Source of the DNA: Acidovorax delafieldii
GTDB taxonomy: Bacteria > Pseudomonadota > Gammaproteobacteria > Burkholderiales > Burkholderiaceae_C
Assembly (NCBI RefSeq): GCF_007993815.1
Contig: NZ_VJWE01000011.1
Coordinates: 124,001 to 188,000 of the forward strand
Length of the DNA: 64,000 nt
Direction: 5' to 3'
Positions 1 through 14,695 of the stretch are shown here, in pieces. How positions within the stretch are numbered: the stretch's first letter is position 1; each line of letters begins with the position of its first letter. Below the pieces are notes generated by a model. The model did not search any database, was not told where the DNA came from, and worked only from the letters and a program-made list of their open reading frames with translations. The position numbers were made by a program, and so were the translations under genes.

Positions 1-668
<668 letters not shown>

Positions 669-715
669 GACGATGTCCTTGTCTATGAATGCTGTGCGAA
701 GGGTGTGGCGACGCC

Positions 716-5449
<4,734 letters not shown>

Positions 5450-5515
5450 GGCGCACTCCTATATTTTTCGCAGGGGAGCCGAGGTTAGTGCATTGCAGCA
5501 TATTTTGGCAAGCAA

Positions 5516-6376
5516 TTTAATTGGGGTCAGATTCCAATTAAACAAACCAGAACTCACACAAGCATATTATTGGGGACATATTAAAATTAATAGCAATGAG
5601 GCCAATAATTTCATGCGCCTCCGTCGGTTTTCGCATGATTTTTTGCCATTCGAGGCCTGCCAGGCATTCCTCGAGTCACGCGGCGCAGGGTCTGCTGTTG
5701 CAGGCCCGCAAGAAACTCGGTATCGCCCAAAGCCCAACCGCTGAGCGCCGAGTCGGTCAAAGCCGTTTGCACCGACGCCCCCAGGCCCGCCTGAACCAGT
5801 GCGGCATAGGCGGCCTCGCGCGCAAACGGGGTGTTGCCCAAAGCCCAATACAGGGCATGGGGCGTCAACCACCGGTCGTTGCGCAAGCCCAACCAATGTG
5901 CATGGCTGGACCAGGCGTAGTCAGCGGGCTGCTGCACCAATCCGGCCCGCACAGGGTTGAGGTCCAGGTACACCATGCACGCCAGCAAATACCGTTCCGG
6001 CTGCAATACCGTGGAACGGTAGCGCCCCTCCCACAAAGTACCTGTGCGGGCATGTCGGCGGTTGAAGTACTGCACATACCGGCGCCCCACTGCCTGCATC
6101 ATCTGGGGCAGTCCGTCTTGTGAGGCTGGCGTAACCAGCAGGTGAAAGTGGTTGTCCATCAGCACATAGGCATGGACGGCCACGGCATATTTCTGCGCGT
6201 TGTCCATCAACAGCGCCAGCAGCGCGTCGAAATCTTCCACTCCGTGGAAGATCGGCTGGCGGTTGTTGCCCCGCAGGATGACATGGTGCAAATGACCCGG
6301 CAGGGTCAGGCGTGGCAAACGGGCCATGGGTCTTGATCAGGAATATGGGAGTTACGATCATAGACCTGTCCCCTAT
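5516..6376 (-). mobile_element. REP-associated transposase unit with flanking repeat-like ends
   Basis: The single-gene element spans a transposase CDS and recognisable edge sequences. Read on the minus strand, the 5' flank carries GGGGACAGGTCTA (6361-6373). The 3' flank carries TATGTCCCCAATA (near 5570) and ATCTGACCCC (near 5527), so GGGGACA/GGGGTCA motifs occur in inverted orientation at the two ends. At the 3' edge TTTAATTGG and CCAATTAAA (5516-5524 and 5534-5542) form a perfect 9-bp hairpin around a 9-nt loop. No target-site duplication or classical terminal inverted repeat is evident, as expected for RAYT-type elements, which are domesticated rather than IS-like. The exact ends are uncertain. 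Confidence 0.55.
5611..6327 (-). CDS. REP-associated tyrosine (Y1/HUH) transposase
   Basis: The protein is 238 residues and belongs to the TnpA_REP/RAYT branch of Y1 transposases, single-strand endonucleases that act on short palindromic repeats. The opening (LPGHLHHVILRGNNRQPIF) and the HUH metal motif His60-Phe-His62 within VLMDNHFHLL are diagnostic. A catalytic tyrosine is expected at Tyr84 or Tyr87 in RRYVQYFNRR. The family motif GTLWEGRYRSTVL and LDLNPVRAGLV follow. The reading frame is intact, so it could be active. It sits between gltB and a methyltransferase gene without disrupting either. Confidence 0.92.
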   Translation of the reverse strand: MARLPRLTLPGHLHHVILRGNNRQPIFHGVEDFDALLALLMDNAQKYAVAVHAYVLMDNHFHLLVTPASQDGLPQMMQAVGRRYVQYFNRRHARTGTLWEGRYRSTVLQPERYLLACMVYLDLNPVRAGLVQQPADYAWSSHAHWLGLRNDRWLTPHALYWALGNTPFAREAAYAALVQAGLGASVQTALTDSALSGWALGDTEFLAGLQQQTLRRVTRGMPGRPRMAKNHAKTDGGA

Positions 6377-6475
6377 TTCTCATCGATGCAAGCTGGCGAC
6401 GCCCATCATCCGCCACGAAGATAGCGAGGCGCATGCTTGATTCTGGCCTGCCCTTGCGCGCCTTTTGGGTACGCG

Positions 6476-7411
6476 TCAATGCGTAGCCAAGTTCTCCACT
6501 GGGTCTGCCACCACACCAATGCCAAACCGCGCCCCCATGGCGTGTTCCAGGCCAAATTCGCCGAGAAGCGCCCGCAACCGCTCGGCCGCGCTGCGTTTTT
6601 TCTGTCCGGTGTAGCGCGCGATGATGAGTTCATTCTTCATGCTGTGCTCCCATCCCACCAGCTCGGTCACAGTGACCTGGTAGCCATTGGCCTCCAGGTA
6701 CAGGCAGCGCAGCACATTGGTCACCTGGCTGCCGAGTTCGCGGGTGTGCAAGGGGTGACGCCACAGTTCCGCCAGGGGCGTGCGCGCCAACTGCAAGGCC
6801 TTGCCTTGGCGCAGGCAGGCTGCCATCTCCGCTTGGCAACAGGGCACCAGAACCATGGCCCGGGCCTTTTTTTGCAGCCCGAAGGCAATCGCGTCGTCAG
6901 TGGCGGTGTCGCAAGCATGCAAGGCGGTGACCACATCGATCTGGTCGGGCAACTCACGGGCCTCCGCAGACTCGGCCACGGATAGATTGAGAAACGACAT
7001 CCGCTCAAAATGAAGGCGCTGCGCGAGCACCCGCGACTTCTCTACCAGTTCCGCCCGGGTCTCCACCCCGTAGATACGCCCGTGGCCCAGAGCCTTGAAG
7101 TACAGGTCGTACAGGATGAAACCCAGATAGGACTTGCCCGCGCCGTGGTCCGCCAACGTGGGCCCACCGCCTTGGGCGGACAGCTCCGTGAGCAGGGGCT
7201 CGATGAAGTTGAACAGGTGGTACACCTGCTTGAGCTTGCGGCGTGAGTCCTGATTGAGACGGCCATCCCGCGTGAGGATGTGCAGCTCCTTGAGCAGCTC
7301 TACCGATTGGCCAGGGCGCAGTTCCTGCAGCTCAGCACTCTCGTTCTTGGATTTTCCCGCATCGCGAATTCGCTTGTCGGTCGTCACTGCAGATAGGTTC
7401 TTTTTATTCAT
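6476..7411 (-). CDS. SAM-dependent methyltransferase (Methyltransf_32-like), target unknown
   Basis: The 311-residue protein has a class I methyltransferase core. The SAM-binding motif I is DHGAGKSYLGF near residue 87, an acidic residue ends the next strand (YGVETRAELV), and HACDTATDDAI and VPCCQAEM follow. The combination of an HACD-like motif and a PCC motif resembles the TRM13/METTL25/GSTCD group, some members of which modify tRNA. Whether the substrate here is RNA is inference. Its ATG (7411) overlaps the stop of the DUF1415 gene by 4 bp (ATGA), so translational coupling is likely. Confidence 0.75.
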   Translation of the reverse strand: MNKKNLSAVTTDKRIRDAGKSKNESAELQELRPGQSVELLKELHILTRDGRLNQDSRRKLKQVYHLFNFIEPLLTELSAQGGGPTLADHGAGKSYLGFILYDLYFKALGHGRIYGVETRAELVEKSRVLAQRLHFERMSFLNLSVAESAEARELPDQIDVVTALHACDTATDDAIAFGLQKKARAMVLVPCCQAEMAACLRQGKALQLARTPLAELWRHPLHTRELGSQVTNVLRCLYLEANGYQVTVTELVGWEHSMKNELIIARYTGQKKRSAAERLRALLGEFGLEHAMGARFGIGVVADPVENLATH

Positions 7412-8070
7412 AAACCGGTGCCTTGTGCTGGCGGATTTTCATCGCTGGCGGCAGTGGCGGCCATGTTCGCACCGCCTTTGTCATGAGGGCCCACGTCCAA
7501 CGCCAGCCAACCGGCCATGCCCATCTCTTCAAGTACTTCCATGTTGCGCTCAAAGATGGTTTCCGCCTCGGGAAAGACCGACACCGCCCGATCAATGCTG
7601 GCCTCGCGCAACAAGTGCAGCGTAGGGTATGGAGCGCGATTGGTGCAATTAGTCACGTCGTCCGCATCTGTGCCGGCGAACTGAAACTGCGGGTGAAAGC
7701 TTGCGACCTGCAGCGTGCCCGCCAACCCGAGAACGTGCACCACGTCCTCCACGTCACCAAGAAAGTCGTTGAAATCCAGAAAATCCTGCAGGCAATGCGG
7801 CATCACCAGCAAGGTGGTGTCCCTGACTTCTGCGGGTGTTTTTGCGAGCGCCTGAAGTTCTTCGCGCAACACCTCCAGCACATCCTCCCCGGTCGTGGCC
7901 AAGCTCACCACATAGTGAATTTGCCCTTTGACATGCACCGACTTGGCAAATGGACAGAGATTCAATCCAATGACGGCCCGCTCCAACCACCGGACAGTGT
8001 CCTGGACGTAGATATCAGTGGACACAAAATGGGGGGGCGCCTTAGCGGCGTTGGTGGAGGAAGATGTCAT
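7408..8070 (-). CDS. DUF1415 family protein
   Basis: The 220-residue cytosolic protein matches the DUF1415 family, common in proteobacteria and of unknown function. Recognisable conserved segments are RAVIGLNLCPFAK near residue 33, MPHCLQDFLDFNDFL, and FHPQFQFAGT with YPTLHLLREAS. There is no signal peptide or membrane segment. The conserved Cys and His residues in these motifs could bind metal or be catalytic, but that is speculation. It overlaps the following methyltransferase gene by 4 bp, so the pair should be expressed together. Confidence 0.85.
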   Translation of the reverse strand: MTSSSTNAAKAPPHFVSTDIYVQDTVRWLERAVIGLNLCPFAKSVHVKGQIHYVVSLATTGEDVLEVLREELQALAKTPAEVRDTTLLVMPHCLQDFLDFNDFLGDVEDVVHVLGLAGTLQVASFHPQFQFAGTDADDVTNCTNRAPYPTLHLLREASIDRAVSVFPEAETIFERNMEVLEEMGMAGWLALDVGPHDKGGANMAATAASDENPPAQGTGL

Positions 8071-8343
8071 GGGTGCGCGCAGAAGCGCAGGGATAGAGGC
8101 GGGATTTTATCGGTGTGAGTTGTTGGCAGATCTAGCGATAGCGGCGGTCCAATCTGGAAGCCTCATGGACTCCTCAGTGCACGCTCACATCGGCGGGAGG
8201 GCAGTGGAGAAAAAGAATAGATGCGCAAGCCCACACAGCAAACACGCTTCAGGCGGCCACGTCTACCCCAGCCTGAAGTCGCGCTACACCAGCGACGAAC
8301 CACCCCAAAATCAACGCATCTCGCTCCACCCCGGAACCGGGCG
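8071..8343. other. Intergenic region with one inverted repeat
   Basis: No credible gene lies in these 273 bp between the dGTPase and DUF1415 genes, both on the minus strand. CTTCAGGC (8247-8254) and GCCTGAAG (8271-8278) form an 8-bp inverted repeat around a 16-nt loop. No T-run follows on either strand, so it is not a convincing intrinsic terminator. Confidence 0.4.
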
Positions 8344-9519
8344 CTATTCCTGCAGCAGTCGGCGCCCTGTCAGGCGCTCATGCTCCCGCACCGCAAAGCG
8401 GTCCGTCATCCCAGCAATAAAGTCAGCAACCGTCCGCGCTCGTTCATGCCTATCACCCTCCAAGGCCCGTGCGGCAAACGCTGCTTTCATTTCTTGAGGC
8501 TGAGCCATGTATTCCTCGAACAACTCTCGTACGATTTCCTGAGCGTGGCCCGTAGTCTCCATGACCCGGGGATGCCGGTACAGATGCTTGAAGAGGAACC
8601 GCTTGAGTACGGTAGAGCGCTCGCGCATCTCACCACTGAAGCTCACCAGAACTGGGAGCTTCCGCACCTCATCGGGATGGGCTGGTGCATGCTCGTGCAG
8701 CGCGGCTTTTGTGGTGTCAATGACGTCGTACACCTGCGCACTCAGCATCCTCCGTATCGCCTCGTACAACAAGCGGCGCTGCATTGATGGGGTGGAGAGG
8801 TCGGGATGCTCCATCTGAGCTGCCGAACGGTACGCATCAAACAAGGGTACTTCTTGCAGCTGCGTCAGAGTAATCAACCCAGAGCGCACGCCGTCATCAA
8901 TATCGTGCGCGTTGTACGCAATCTCATCAGCCAAGTTGCACAACTGCGCCTCCAGGCTCGGCCGCTCATTGCGCAGGAAGCGAGCACCGACACCATTGGG
9001 CTCCTCACTCTCCAACTGTAAAGCATGAGTGCGCGAGCAGTGTTTGAGAATCCCTTCTCGGGTCTCGAATGTGAGATTGAGTCCGTCATACAACGGGTAT
9101 CGTTCTTCCAGCTTGTCCACCACTCGCAAGCTCTGCAAGTTGTGTTCAAAGCCTCCAAAGTCGGCCATGCAGCCATTCAAGGCGTCCTGCCCTGCATGCC
9201 CGAACGGGGTATGTCCCAAGTCGTGGGCTAAAGAGATGGCCTCAACCAAGTCTTCGTTAATCTGTAGCGACCGTGCGATGGATCGCCCGAGTTGCGCGAC
9301 TTCTAACGAATGAGTTAGCCGGGTACGAAATAGATCCCCCTCGTGGTTGAGGAAGACTTGTGTCTTGTAGACAAGCCGTCGGAATGCCGTGGAATGGACG
9401 ATTCGGTCGCGGTCGCGCTGGTATTCGGTCCGGGTAGGTGCCGGATTTTCGGGGTAGCGCCGGCCTCTCGTCGTGTCAGGATGGCAGCCAAATATAGAAA
9501 AACCAGATGTTGCTGTCAA
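8344..9519 (-). CDS. dgt: Deoxyguanosinetriphosphate triphosphohydrolase-like HD protein
   Basis: The 391-residue HD-domain hydrolase is of the short dGTPase type, which converts dNTPs to deoxynucleoside plus triphosphate. The hallmark N-terminus RDRDRIVHSTAFRRLVYKTQVF is followed by RLTHSLEVAQ (metal His), AHDLGHTPFGHAGQ (HD pair) and DEIAYNAHDIDDG (last metal Asp). Conserved tail motifs near the C-terminus (RTVADFIAGMTDRFA) are present. It lies downstream of aroB on the same strand with a 66-bp gap, the order expected for this locus in related betaproteobacteria. The substrate preference cannot be read from sequence; many short members are dNTP-regulated with unclear physiological roles. 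Confidence 0.92.
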   Translation of the reverse strand: MTATSGFSIFGCHPDTTRGRRYPENPAPTRTEYQRDRDRIVHSTAFRRLVYKTQVFLNHEGDLFRTRLTHSLEVAQLGRSIARSLQINEDLVEAISLAHDLGHTPFGHAGQDALNGCMADFGGFEHNLQSLRVVDKLEERYPLYDGLNLTFETREGILKHCSRTHALQLESEEPNGVGARFLRNERPSLEAQLCNLADEIAYNAHDIDDGVRSGLITLTQLQEVPLFDAYRSAAQMEHPDLSTPSMQRRLLYEAIRRMLSAQVYDVIDTTKAALHEHAPAHPDEVRKLPVLVSFSGEMRERSTVLKRFLFKHLYRHPRVMETTGHAQEIVRELFEEYMAQPQEMKAAFAARALEGDRHERARTVADFIAGMTDRFAVREHERLTGRRLLQE

Positions 9520-9585
9520 AGCAGTCGCTCGTACTTAGCAGACAGCCCAAATAACGATCAAAAGAGACACTTCAACAGATGCGCC

Positions 9586-10710
9586 TCAGCGGCAACATGC
9601 ATCAATTACTTCACGCACCAACCGGTCAGGCGCGGAACGGACCACCGCTTTGCCAGGACTTTCTATCAACACAAAACGGATCTCGCCAGCCTCAGATTTC
9701 TTGTCACCCCTCATGAGCTGAAGATAACGACCCGCGTTGTCTTTACTATCCAAAATAGGCCCCTTAACAGACAACCCCGCTCTATCGATTATCGACATCA
9801 ACCGCTTAACAAAAATCTCGTCCACCAATCCGAGCCGGCACGACAGTTCGGCAGCCATTACCATGCCGGCGCCCACTCCCTCGCCGTGTAACCATATGCC
9901 ATAGCCCAGACCCGCCTCAATAGCATGACCAAAGGTATGGCCAAAGTTTAAAATCGCTCGTAAACCAGACTCACGCTCGTCTAGCCCAACCACCTCGGCC
10001 TTGATTTCGCAACTACGGCACACCGCATGCGCCAAGGCCTCAGGGTGTTGCGCCATCACCGCTTCAATGTTGTCTTCCAGCCAAGTAAAGAACTGCATGT
10101 CCGCGATAGGGCCGTACTTAATCACCTCGGCTAAACCCGCACTGAACTCTCGCTGCGGTAGCGTGGTTAAAACACTGAGATCGCACACGACTCGCTGTGG
10201 TTGATAGAACGCACCCACCATATTTTTACCCAATGGATGATTGATACCGGTCTTGCCTCCGACAGAGGAATCAACTTGGGAGAGCAGCGTCGTTGGCACC
10301 TGTACAAATGGTATGCCCCGCATGTAACATGCTGCAGCAAAGCCCGTCATGTCACCCACAACGCCACCACCAAGCGCATAAAGGATGGTCTTGCGATCGC
10401 AGCCCTTTTGAAGCAGCACATCAAAGATGGTTTGAAGTGTCTGCCAGTTCTTGAACTCCTCGCCGTCAGGTAATCGCACTTCATGAACCTGCGCGTAGCG
10501 ACTCGAAATCGCATTGCGCAGTACATCGCTGTATAGAGGCGCTACTGTCGAATTACTGACGATTACTGCGTGGTGGCTTTCTGGAACCCCCTCCCATACG
10601 CCGCCATCAGCCAAGAGATTGGCACCGATCAGGATACGATAACTGCGCTCGCCCAGTGATATGGGCACTTCGCTGAATATTTTCGTCGATGATTTAATAA
10701 TAGAGGACAT
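9586..10710 (-). CDS. aroB: 3-dehydroquinate synthase
   Basis: AroB makes 3-dehydroquinate from DAHP, the second step of the shikimate pathway, using NAD+ and a divalent metal. Family motifs are in order: [63 protein letters not shown] (metal Glu), [11 protein letters not shown] (metal His) and [10 protein letters not shown] (metal His). The start was set at the ATG at 10710 (374 residues, [12 protein letters not shown]). A longer frame begins only at a TTG at 10773 and has no ribosome-binding site. Neighbours normally include aroK upstream; here it is replaced by an Ig-like lipoprotein gene and a terminator. Confidence 0.96.
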   Translation of the reverse strand: MSSIIKSSTKIFSEVPISLGERSYRILIGANLLADGGVWEGVPESHHAVIVSNSTVAPLYSDVLRNAISSRYAQVHEVRLPDGEEFKNWQTLQTIFDVLLQKGCDRKTILYALGGGVVGDMTGFAAACYMRGIPFVQVPTTLLSQVDSSVGGKTGINHPLGKNMVGAFYQPQRVVCDLSVLTTLPQREFSAGLAEVIKYGPIADMQFFTWLEDNIEAVMAQHPEALAHAVCRSCEIKAEVVGLDERESGLRAILNFGHTFGHAIEAGLGYGIWLHGEGVGAGMVMAAELSCRLGLVDEIFVKRLMSIIDRAGLSVKGPILDSKDNAGRYLQLMRGDKKSEAGEIRFVLIESPGKAVVRSAPDRLVREVIDACCR

Positions 10711-10946
10711 GACTGCCAAAAAATAACAACGACGCGATCTAGATATGGCCCGCCTTACGAAAGGCACATTCAACGTTCAATTTTTGCCTACTAATACTTA
10801 GAATTACCATGCAAAATATCATGACCGCTAACTGACTGCCGTTAAATAGGCTTCATAACGAACGGCGAACACTTCCACGGCCTAAAGTACCGCCTGACTA
10901 AAGCACTCTAGCAGGCAAGCTTGACTCGAGTACAAAAAGCAAAATA

Positions 10947-10973
10947 AAAATCCCCGGGCGCGCCGGGGATTTT
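10947..10973 (-). terminator. Rho-independent terminator of the pil operon
   Basis: AATCCCCGG and CCGGGGATT pair around a GCGCG loop, within a symmetric AAAA/TTTT context. On the minus strand the stem runs into TTTTATTTTGC. It lies about 50 bp after the stop of the Ig-like lipoprotein gene and some 237 bp before the aroB start, so it separates the pil transcript from aroB. aroB therefore needs its own promoter within 10711-10946. The rest of the 10711-11024 interval contains no gene. Confidence 0.85.
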
Positions 10974-11024
10974 AAGCTATGGAATACCAACCGAGGGACC
11001 TTTACACACCCTCGAGATCATTCA

Positions 11025-12533
11025 TCAAGGAGCTGCTACACAGGCTACCGTACCTTGAGTAACGGTGATACTGAGCCTCCGGGTCACCGAAGAAGCACCC
11101 TTCGTGGCAGTAACGATAAATTCGCTGGTGCCACAATCGCCTGTTACTGGGGTTCCTGTCAGAACGCCTGCAGTACCACTTGTAGCACCAGTGAGCCATG
11201 TTGGCAGGGCCACAAACTGATAGCTCACTCCCGTTGTCGAAGAGACAAAAGAGTACGAGTACTTGTTGCCAGTCGTCGCGCCAGGCAACACACACACCGT
11301 GTTTGAGTTGCAGCCCCCGATCGCAAAATCTTCCGACAAACCACCGACCACCTTCAAAGTTACAGATCCCGATGCAGATTTCTTATTCTTGTCAGTCACT
11401 GTAATCGTTGCGCGATACACGCGCTCTTCAGCATCTTGGGCCACCTTGCCGCCAATCATGCCGGTAGCAGAATCCACCGTCAGGCCCGAAGGCAAGCCGG
11501 TCGCAGACCATGAGTAAGGAGGCAAACCACCCGTTACGGAAAGAAGCGATGTGAACTGCACACCCTTGGTCACGTCACCCAGATCAACGTCGGCAAAAAC
11601 CGGCGGTGCCGTCACTGCTTCCAAGACAGAGATTGGAATGATTGCGGTCATGGGATCGGAGATGCCGTTGGTCACGTTGTTGTCCGACCGATCCGCAGAA
11701 AGCTCCAAAAAGATCTGACCAGTTTCGCTCCCACTAAGCAAGGAGAACGTGGCGACGCCACCGATGGATGGCAGCTGCAGCACACTGCCGCTCTGGGATC
11801 CAGCCACCAGACGCGCGCCTTGTGCAGCTTCAGTACCTGAAAGAAGACGAACTTGGACGCTACCACCCGTAACGCCTGACGCAGGCTGATTGGCGTCATC
11901 GAGCACAAATGCCTGAATCGCCATTTGAGACAGCAGACCATTGACGTTGTTCTTTACGCCCAAGTAGCCTGGTATCGAAGCTTCTAAGCGGACGCTGGCA
12001 GGTTTACCCGTTGCTCCGCCAACACTAATATCCACGCTCGCGAACTTTTGCTGTTTATCCCGTGGATCTGTTACGGAACAGACAATGCGCGCAGTACCAG
12101 CTTGGTCAGCTGAATGAAAGTGAAACGAATTGCCCCCAGAATTAGAGCCTAGTGTGATACTCCGGTAAGCATTTGGCACCTTAACTTTACCACCGTTACC
12201 GTCATCAACTTCGGTTTCGTGCTCCGCTTTGCCATCCAAGTAATATAACGACCCAGTATCCAAACCACCCGAAATATTACAACCAAATATATCTTCGCCA
12301 CCTGGAATCGGGAAACTACCCTTACGAGCATCAACATACACCGTTGTTGTATATGGACTATACACGCCAATACCAGGCCTTATACCGGCAACATTTAAAG
12401 GCAATTGACTCTTTTCGGCCCGTACAGTGATAGTGTAGGCTTCTTGAGTTTCACCTGAACTGCCGCCGCCGCCACCGCAAGCAGCCAAAGCCACAGTCAA
12501 TGCAGCGGGTATGAATTTAAAATATTTTAACAT
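11025..12533 (-). CDS. Ig-like (He_PIG) domain lipoprotein at the end of the pil operon
   Basis: The 502-residue protein has a lipoprotein signal (MLKYFKFIPAALTVALAAC, lipobox LAAC, then a Gly/Ser linker), so it is predicted to be lipid-anchored and exported. The middle resembles Big/Ig-like beta-sandwich repeats (KPASVRLEASIPGYLG near residue 180; GVATFSLLSGSETG). A putative Ig domain with the He_PIG signature GGLPPYSWSATGLPSGLTVD lies near residue 330, and a second Ig-like unit with paired Cys near residue 460. It starts 26 bp after pilQ and is followed by a terminator, so it is the last pil operon gene. A role at the outer-membrane secretin or in adhesion is inferred from position only. 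Confidence 0.75.
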   Translation of the reverse strand: MLKYFKFIPAALTVALAACGGGGGSSGETQEAYTITVRAEKSQLPLNVAGIRPGIGVYSPYTTTVYVDARKGSFPIPGGEDIFGCNISGGLDTGSLYYLDGKAEHETEVDDGNGGKVKVPNAYRSITLGSNSGGNSFHFHSADQAGTARIVCSVTDPRDKQQKFASVDISVGGATGKPASVRLEASIPGYLGVKNNVNGLLSQMAIQAFVLDDANQPASGVTGGSVQVRLLSGTEAAQGARLVAGSQSGSVLQLPSIGGVATFSLLSGSETGQIFLELSADRSDNNVTNGISDPMTAIIPISVLEAVTAPPVFADVDLGDVTKGVQFTSLLSVTGGLPPYSWSATGLPSGLTVDSATGMIGGKVAQDAEERVYRATITVTDKNKKSASGSVTLKVVGGLSEDFAIGGCNSNTVCVLPGATTGNKYSYSFVSSTTGVSYQFVALPTWLTGATSGTAGVLTGTPVTGDCGTSEFIVTATKGASSVTRRLSITVTQGTVACVAAP

Positions 12534-12559
12534 TGGCCATCCTCAACTATATACTAAAT

Positions 12560-14695
12560 TTACCGATTCGCAGTGCGTTCGTTGATTACCTTAGGACTAA
12601 TAAAAATCAGCATTTCCCGCTTGGTAGATTCTTTTGTTCTATTCTTGAATAAATTACCCAGAACAGGGACATCCCCAAGCACTGGTATTTTATTTTCTTG
12701 ATTGGTCTCTTCCATTTCAAAAATACCACCAATAACCACTGTACCGCCATTTTCTATGAGAATTTGAGTTTTCACATGTTTAGTGTCAATGGCGACTCCC
12801 TGAGTGGTAGTCTCGCCTCGACTGTCCTTGTTGACATCGAGATCTAAGATGATATTACCCTCGGGAGTAATTTGCGGCGTGACTTCAAGTTTCAGCACAG
12901 CCTTTTTGAAGGCCAGAGTAGTCGCTCCGTTGGGTGCCGTAACAGCGTATGGATATTCTGTACCTTGCTCAATAAGCGCTTTGGTCTGATCTGCCGTAAT
13001 GATACGTGGACTGGAAACAATGCGCCCTTTACCATCAGCCTCCATCGCAGAGAGCTCCAGAGTCAAAAATCGGTTCGCCGCAGAGTTAAATATGGATAGC
13101 GCAAAGCTACCAACGCTGCTCACATTCGAAAGACTAGCAGGTAAGTTCACAAAATTGCCGCTGGTACTGGTCGTTCCACCGGCACCACTAGACGCCACAG
13201 CATTGCTGTAAGACGTGCCAAAGGCAACACGGTTATCACCTCCAATGCCATATCCACCGTCCCCACCTCTATTGGCTCGCAAGTCCGTTGCTCCCAAACG
13301 AACGCCCAGCGATCTGCCAAACGTATCACGAGCCTCAACAATCCGTGCCTCAATCAGCACTTGACGCACAGCAACGTCAAGGCTTGCCAACAAAAGTCGA
13401 ACCTCTTCGAGCTTCGCAGCAGTATCCGTCACGAATATCTGGTTAGTACGTGGTTCTGAAATCGCGCTTCCACGCTCCGACAGGAAGCGAGTGGCAGTAC
13501 TCCCTGCTGTCGAGCCAGACGTTGCAGTAAGTTGTGTGACGATATCTGCGGACTTGGCATAGTTAAGCTGAAAAGCTTGGGTCTTGAGAGGCTCTAACTT
13601 CTGAATGGCTTGAGCCGCTTCGAAATCCTTTTTGGTACGCGCATCTATTTCATCTTTCGGAGCGATCCATAGAACCGATCCAGTCTTGCGCATTCCCAAG
13701 CCCTTTGCATCCATAATGATTTGAAGAGCTTGATCCCAAGGAACATCCTTAAGCCGTAACGTCAGTGCCCCAGTCACCGTATCGGAAGTAACTATATTAA
13801 AGTTTGTAAAATCAGCAATAACCTGAAGCAAAGATCTCACTTCGATATTCTGAAAATTCAAAGAAAGCTTTTCACCGGAGTAACCAGGCCCTTGAGTTAG
13901 CTTGCTTAGATCAATTTTTTTCTGGCGAATTTCAACCACAAATTGATTATCGCTTTGATAGGCACTGTGCTCCCAATCCCCATTGGATTCAATAAGCATC
14001 CTCACTCGCTCACCATTTTGAGTGGCAGTCACAGTTTGGACCGGCGTACCAAAGTCGGTAACATCCAAACGGCGCCGAAGCCCCTCCGGAATAGAAGATT
14101 TCATGAAATCCACAACGATTCCTTTTGATTGCTGCTGCAAGTCAACGCCAACCTGATTGCTTGCGAGATTAACAATCACCCTTCCCGCCCCGTCTGCACC
14201 ACGACGGAAATCGATATCTTTCAATGGCAGAACATCTGCGTTTTGGCTTTCAGAAAAGGCCGCTGGCTGCGCATTCGACGCAGAAGCACTCGAAACAGGT
14301 TCTAAAAATAAGAACAATGTTTTGCCCTGCAGATCAGTTCTGTACGACGTGGGTGACTTCAAGTTCAAGACAACACGAGATCGATCTCCCGCTTGAACAA
14401 TATTGACAGACTTCAAATTCCCCAAATTTGCTTCAAATACTGATTTTCCAGCAGAATTAACAACCCCTTGAAAATCAAGTGCAATGCGGGCGGGAGATTG
14501 CGTCGCAAATCCCGTTGGGGGTGTTGCAACAGGGTCTGTGAAGTCAATTTTGAGCGTCTCAACCCCGCTCTGGACGCTAGAAGAGACAGCGCTGATAGCA
14601 CCTTGAGCGAGAGCACCAAAGGAGATCAAAAGGACTGAAATGCCAACAGCAGCGCTACGGCAGTAATTCAGAAGTTTGCCACTATTTTGTTTCAT
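12560..14695 (-). CDS. pilQ: Type IV pilus outer-membrane secretin PilQ
   Basis: The 711-residue secretin forms the outer-membrane pore for the type IV pilus. A signal peptide (ending near FGALAQG, residue 32) is followed by two AMIN domains (about 40-130 and 150-250), an STN/N0 domain (SLNFQNIEVRSLLQVIADFTNFNIV near 280), secretin N1 (about 360-440) and the secretin core (VLIEARIVEA, GTEYPYAV, LEVTPQITPEGNIILDL). The C-terminus carries VPVLGDVPVLGNLFKNR. The ATG overlaps the pilP stop by 4 bp. PilP, also encoded in this operon, is its known periplasmic partner. Confidence 0.97.
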   Translation of the reverse strand: MKQNSGKLLNYCRSAAVGISVLLISFGALAQGAISAVSSSVQSGVETLKIDFTDPVATPPTGFATQSPARIALDFQGVVNSAGKSVFEANLGNLKSVNIVQAGDRSRVVLNLKSPTSYRTDLQGKTLFLFLEPVSSASASNAQPAAFSESQNADVLPLKDIDFRRGADGAGRVIVNLASNQVGVDLQQQSKGIVVDFMKSSIPEGLRRRLDVTDFGTPVQTVTATQNGERVRMLIESNGDWEHSAYQSDNQFVVEIRQKKIDLSKLTQGPGYSGEKLSLNFQNIEVRSLLQVIADFTNFNIVTSDTVTGALTLRLKDVPWDQALQIIMDAKGLGMRKTGSVLWIAPKDEIDARTKKDFEAAQAIQKLEPLKTQAFQLNYAKSADIVTQLTATSGSTAGSTATRFLSERGSAISEPRTNQIFVTDTAAKLEEVRLLLASLDVAVRQVLIEARIVEARDTFGRSLGVRLGATDLRANRGGDGGYGIGGDNRVAFGTSYSNAVASSGAGGTTSTSGNFVNLPASLSNVSSVGSFALSIFNSAANRFLTLELSAMEADGKGRIVSSPRIITADQTKALIEQGTEYPYAVTAPNGATTLAFKKAVLKLEVTPQITPEGNIILDLDVNKDSRGETTTQGVAIDTKHVKTQILIENGGTVVIGGIFEMEETNQENKIPVLGDVPVLGNLFKNRTKESTKREMLIFISPKVINERTANR

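Noticed and set aside
8247-8278. Inverted repeat as terminator of the dGTPase gene
   Set aside because: The loop is 16 nt and no U-rich tail follows on either strand.
10711-10773. N-terminal extension of aroB from a TTG codon
   Set aside because: The extension is not AroB-like, has no ribosome-binding site, and the ATG at 10710 gives normal length.
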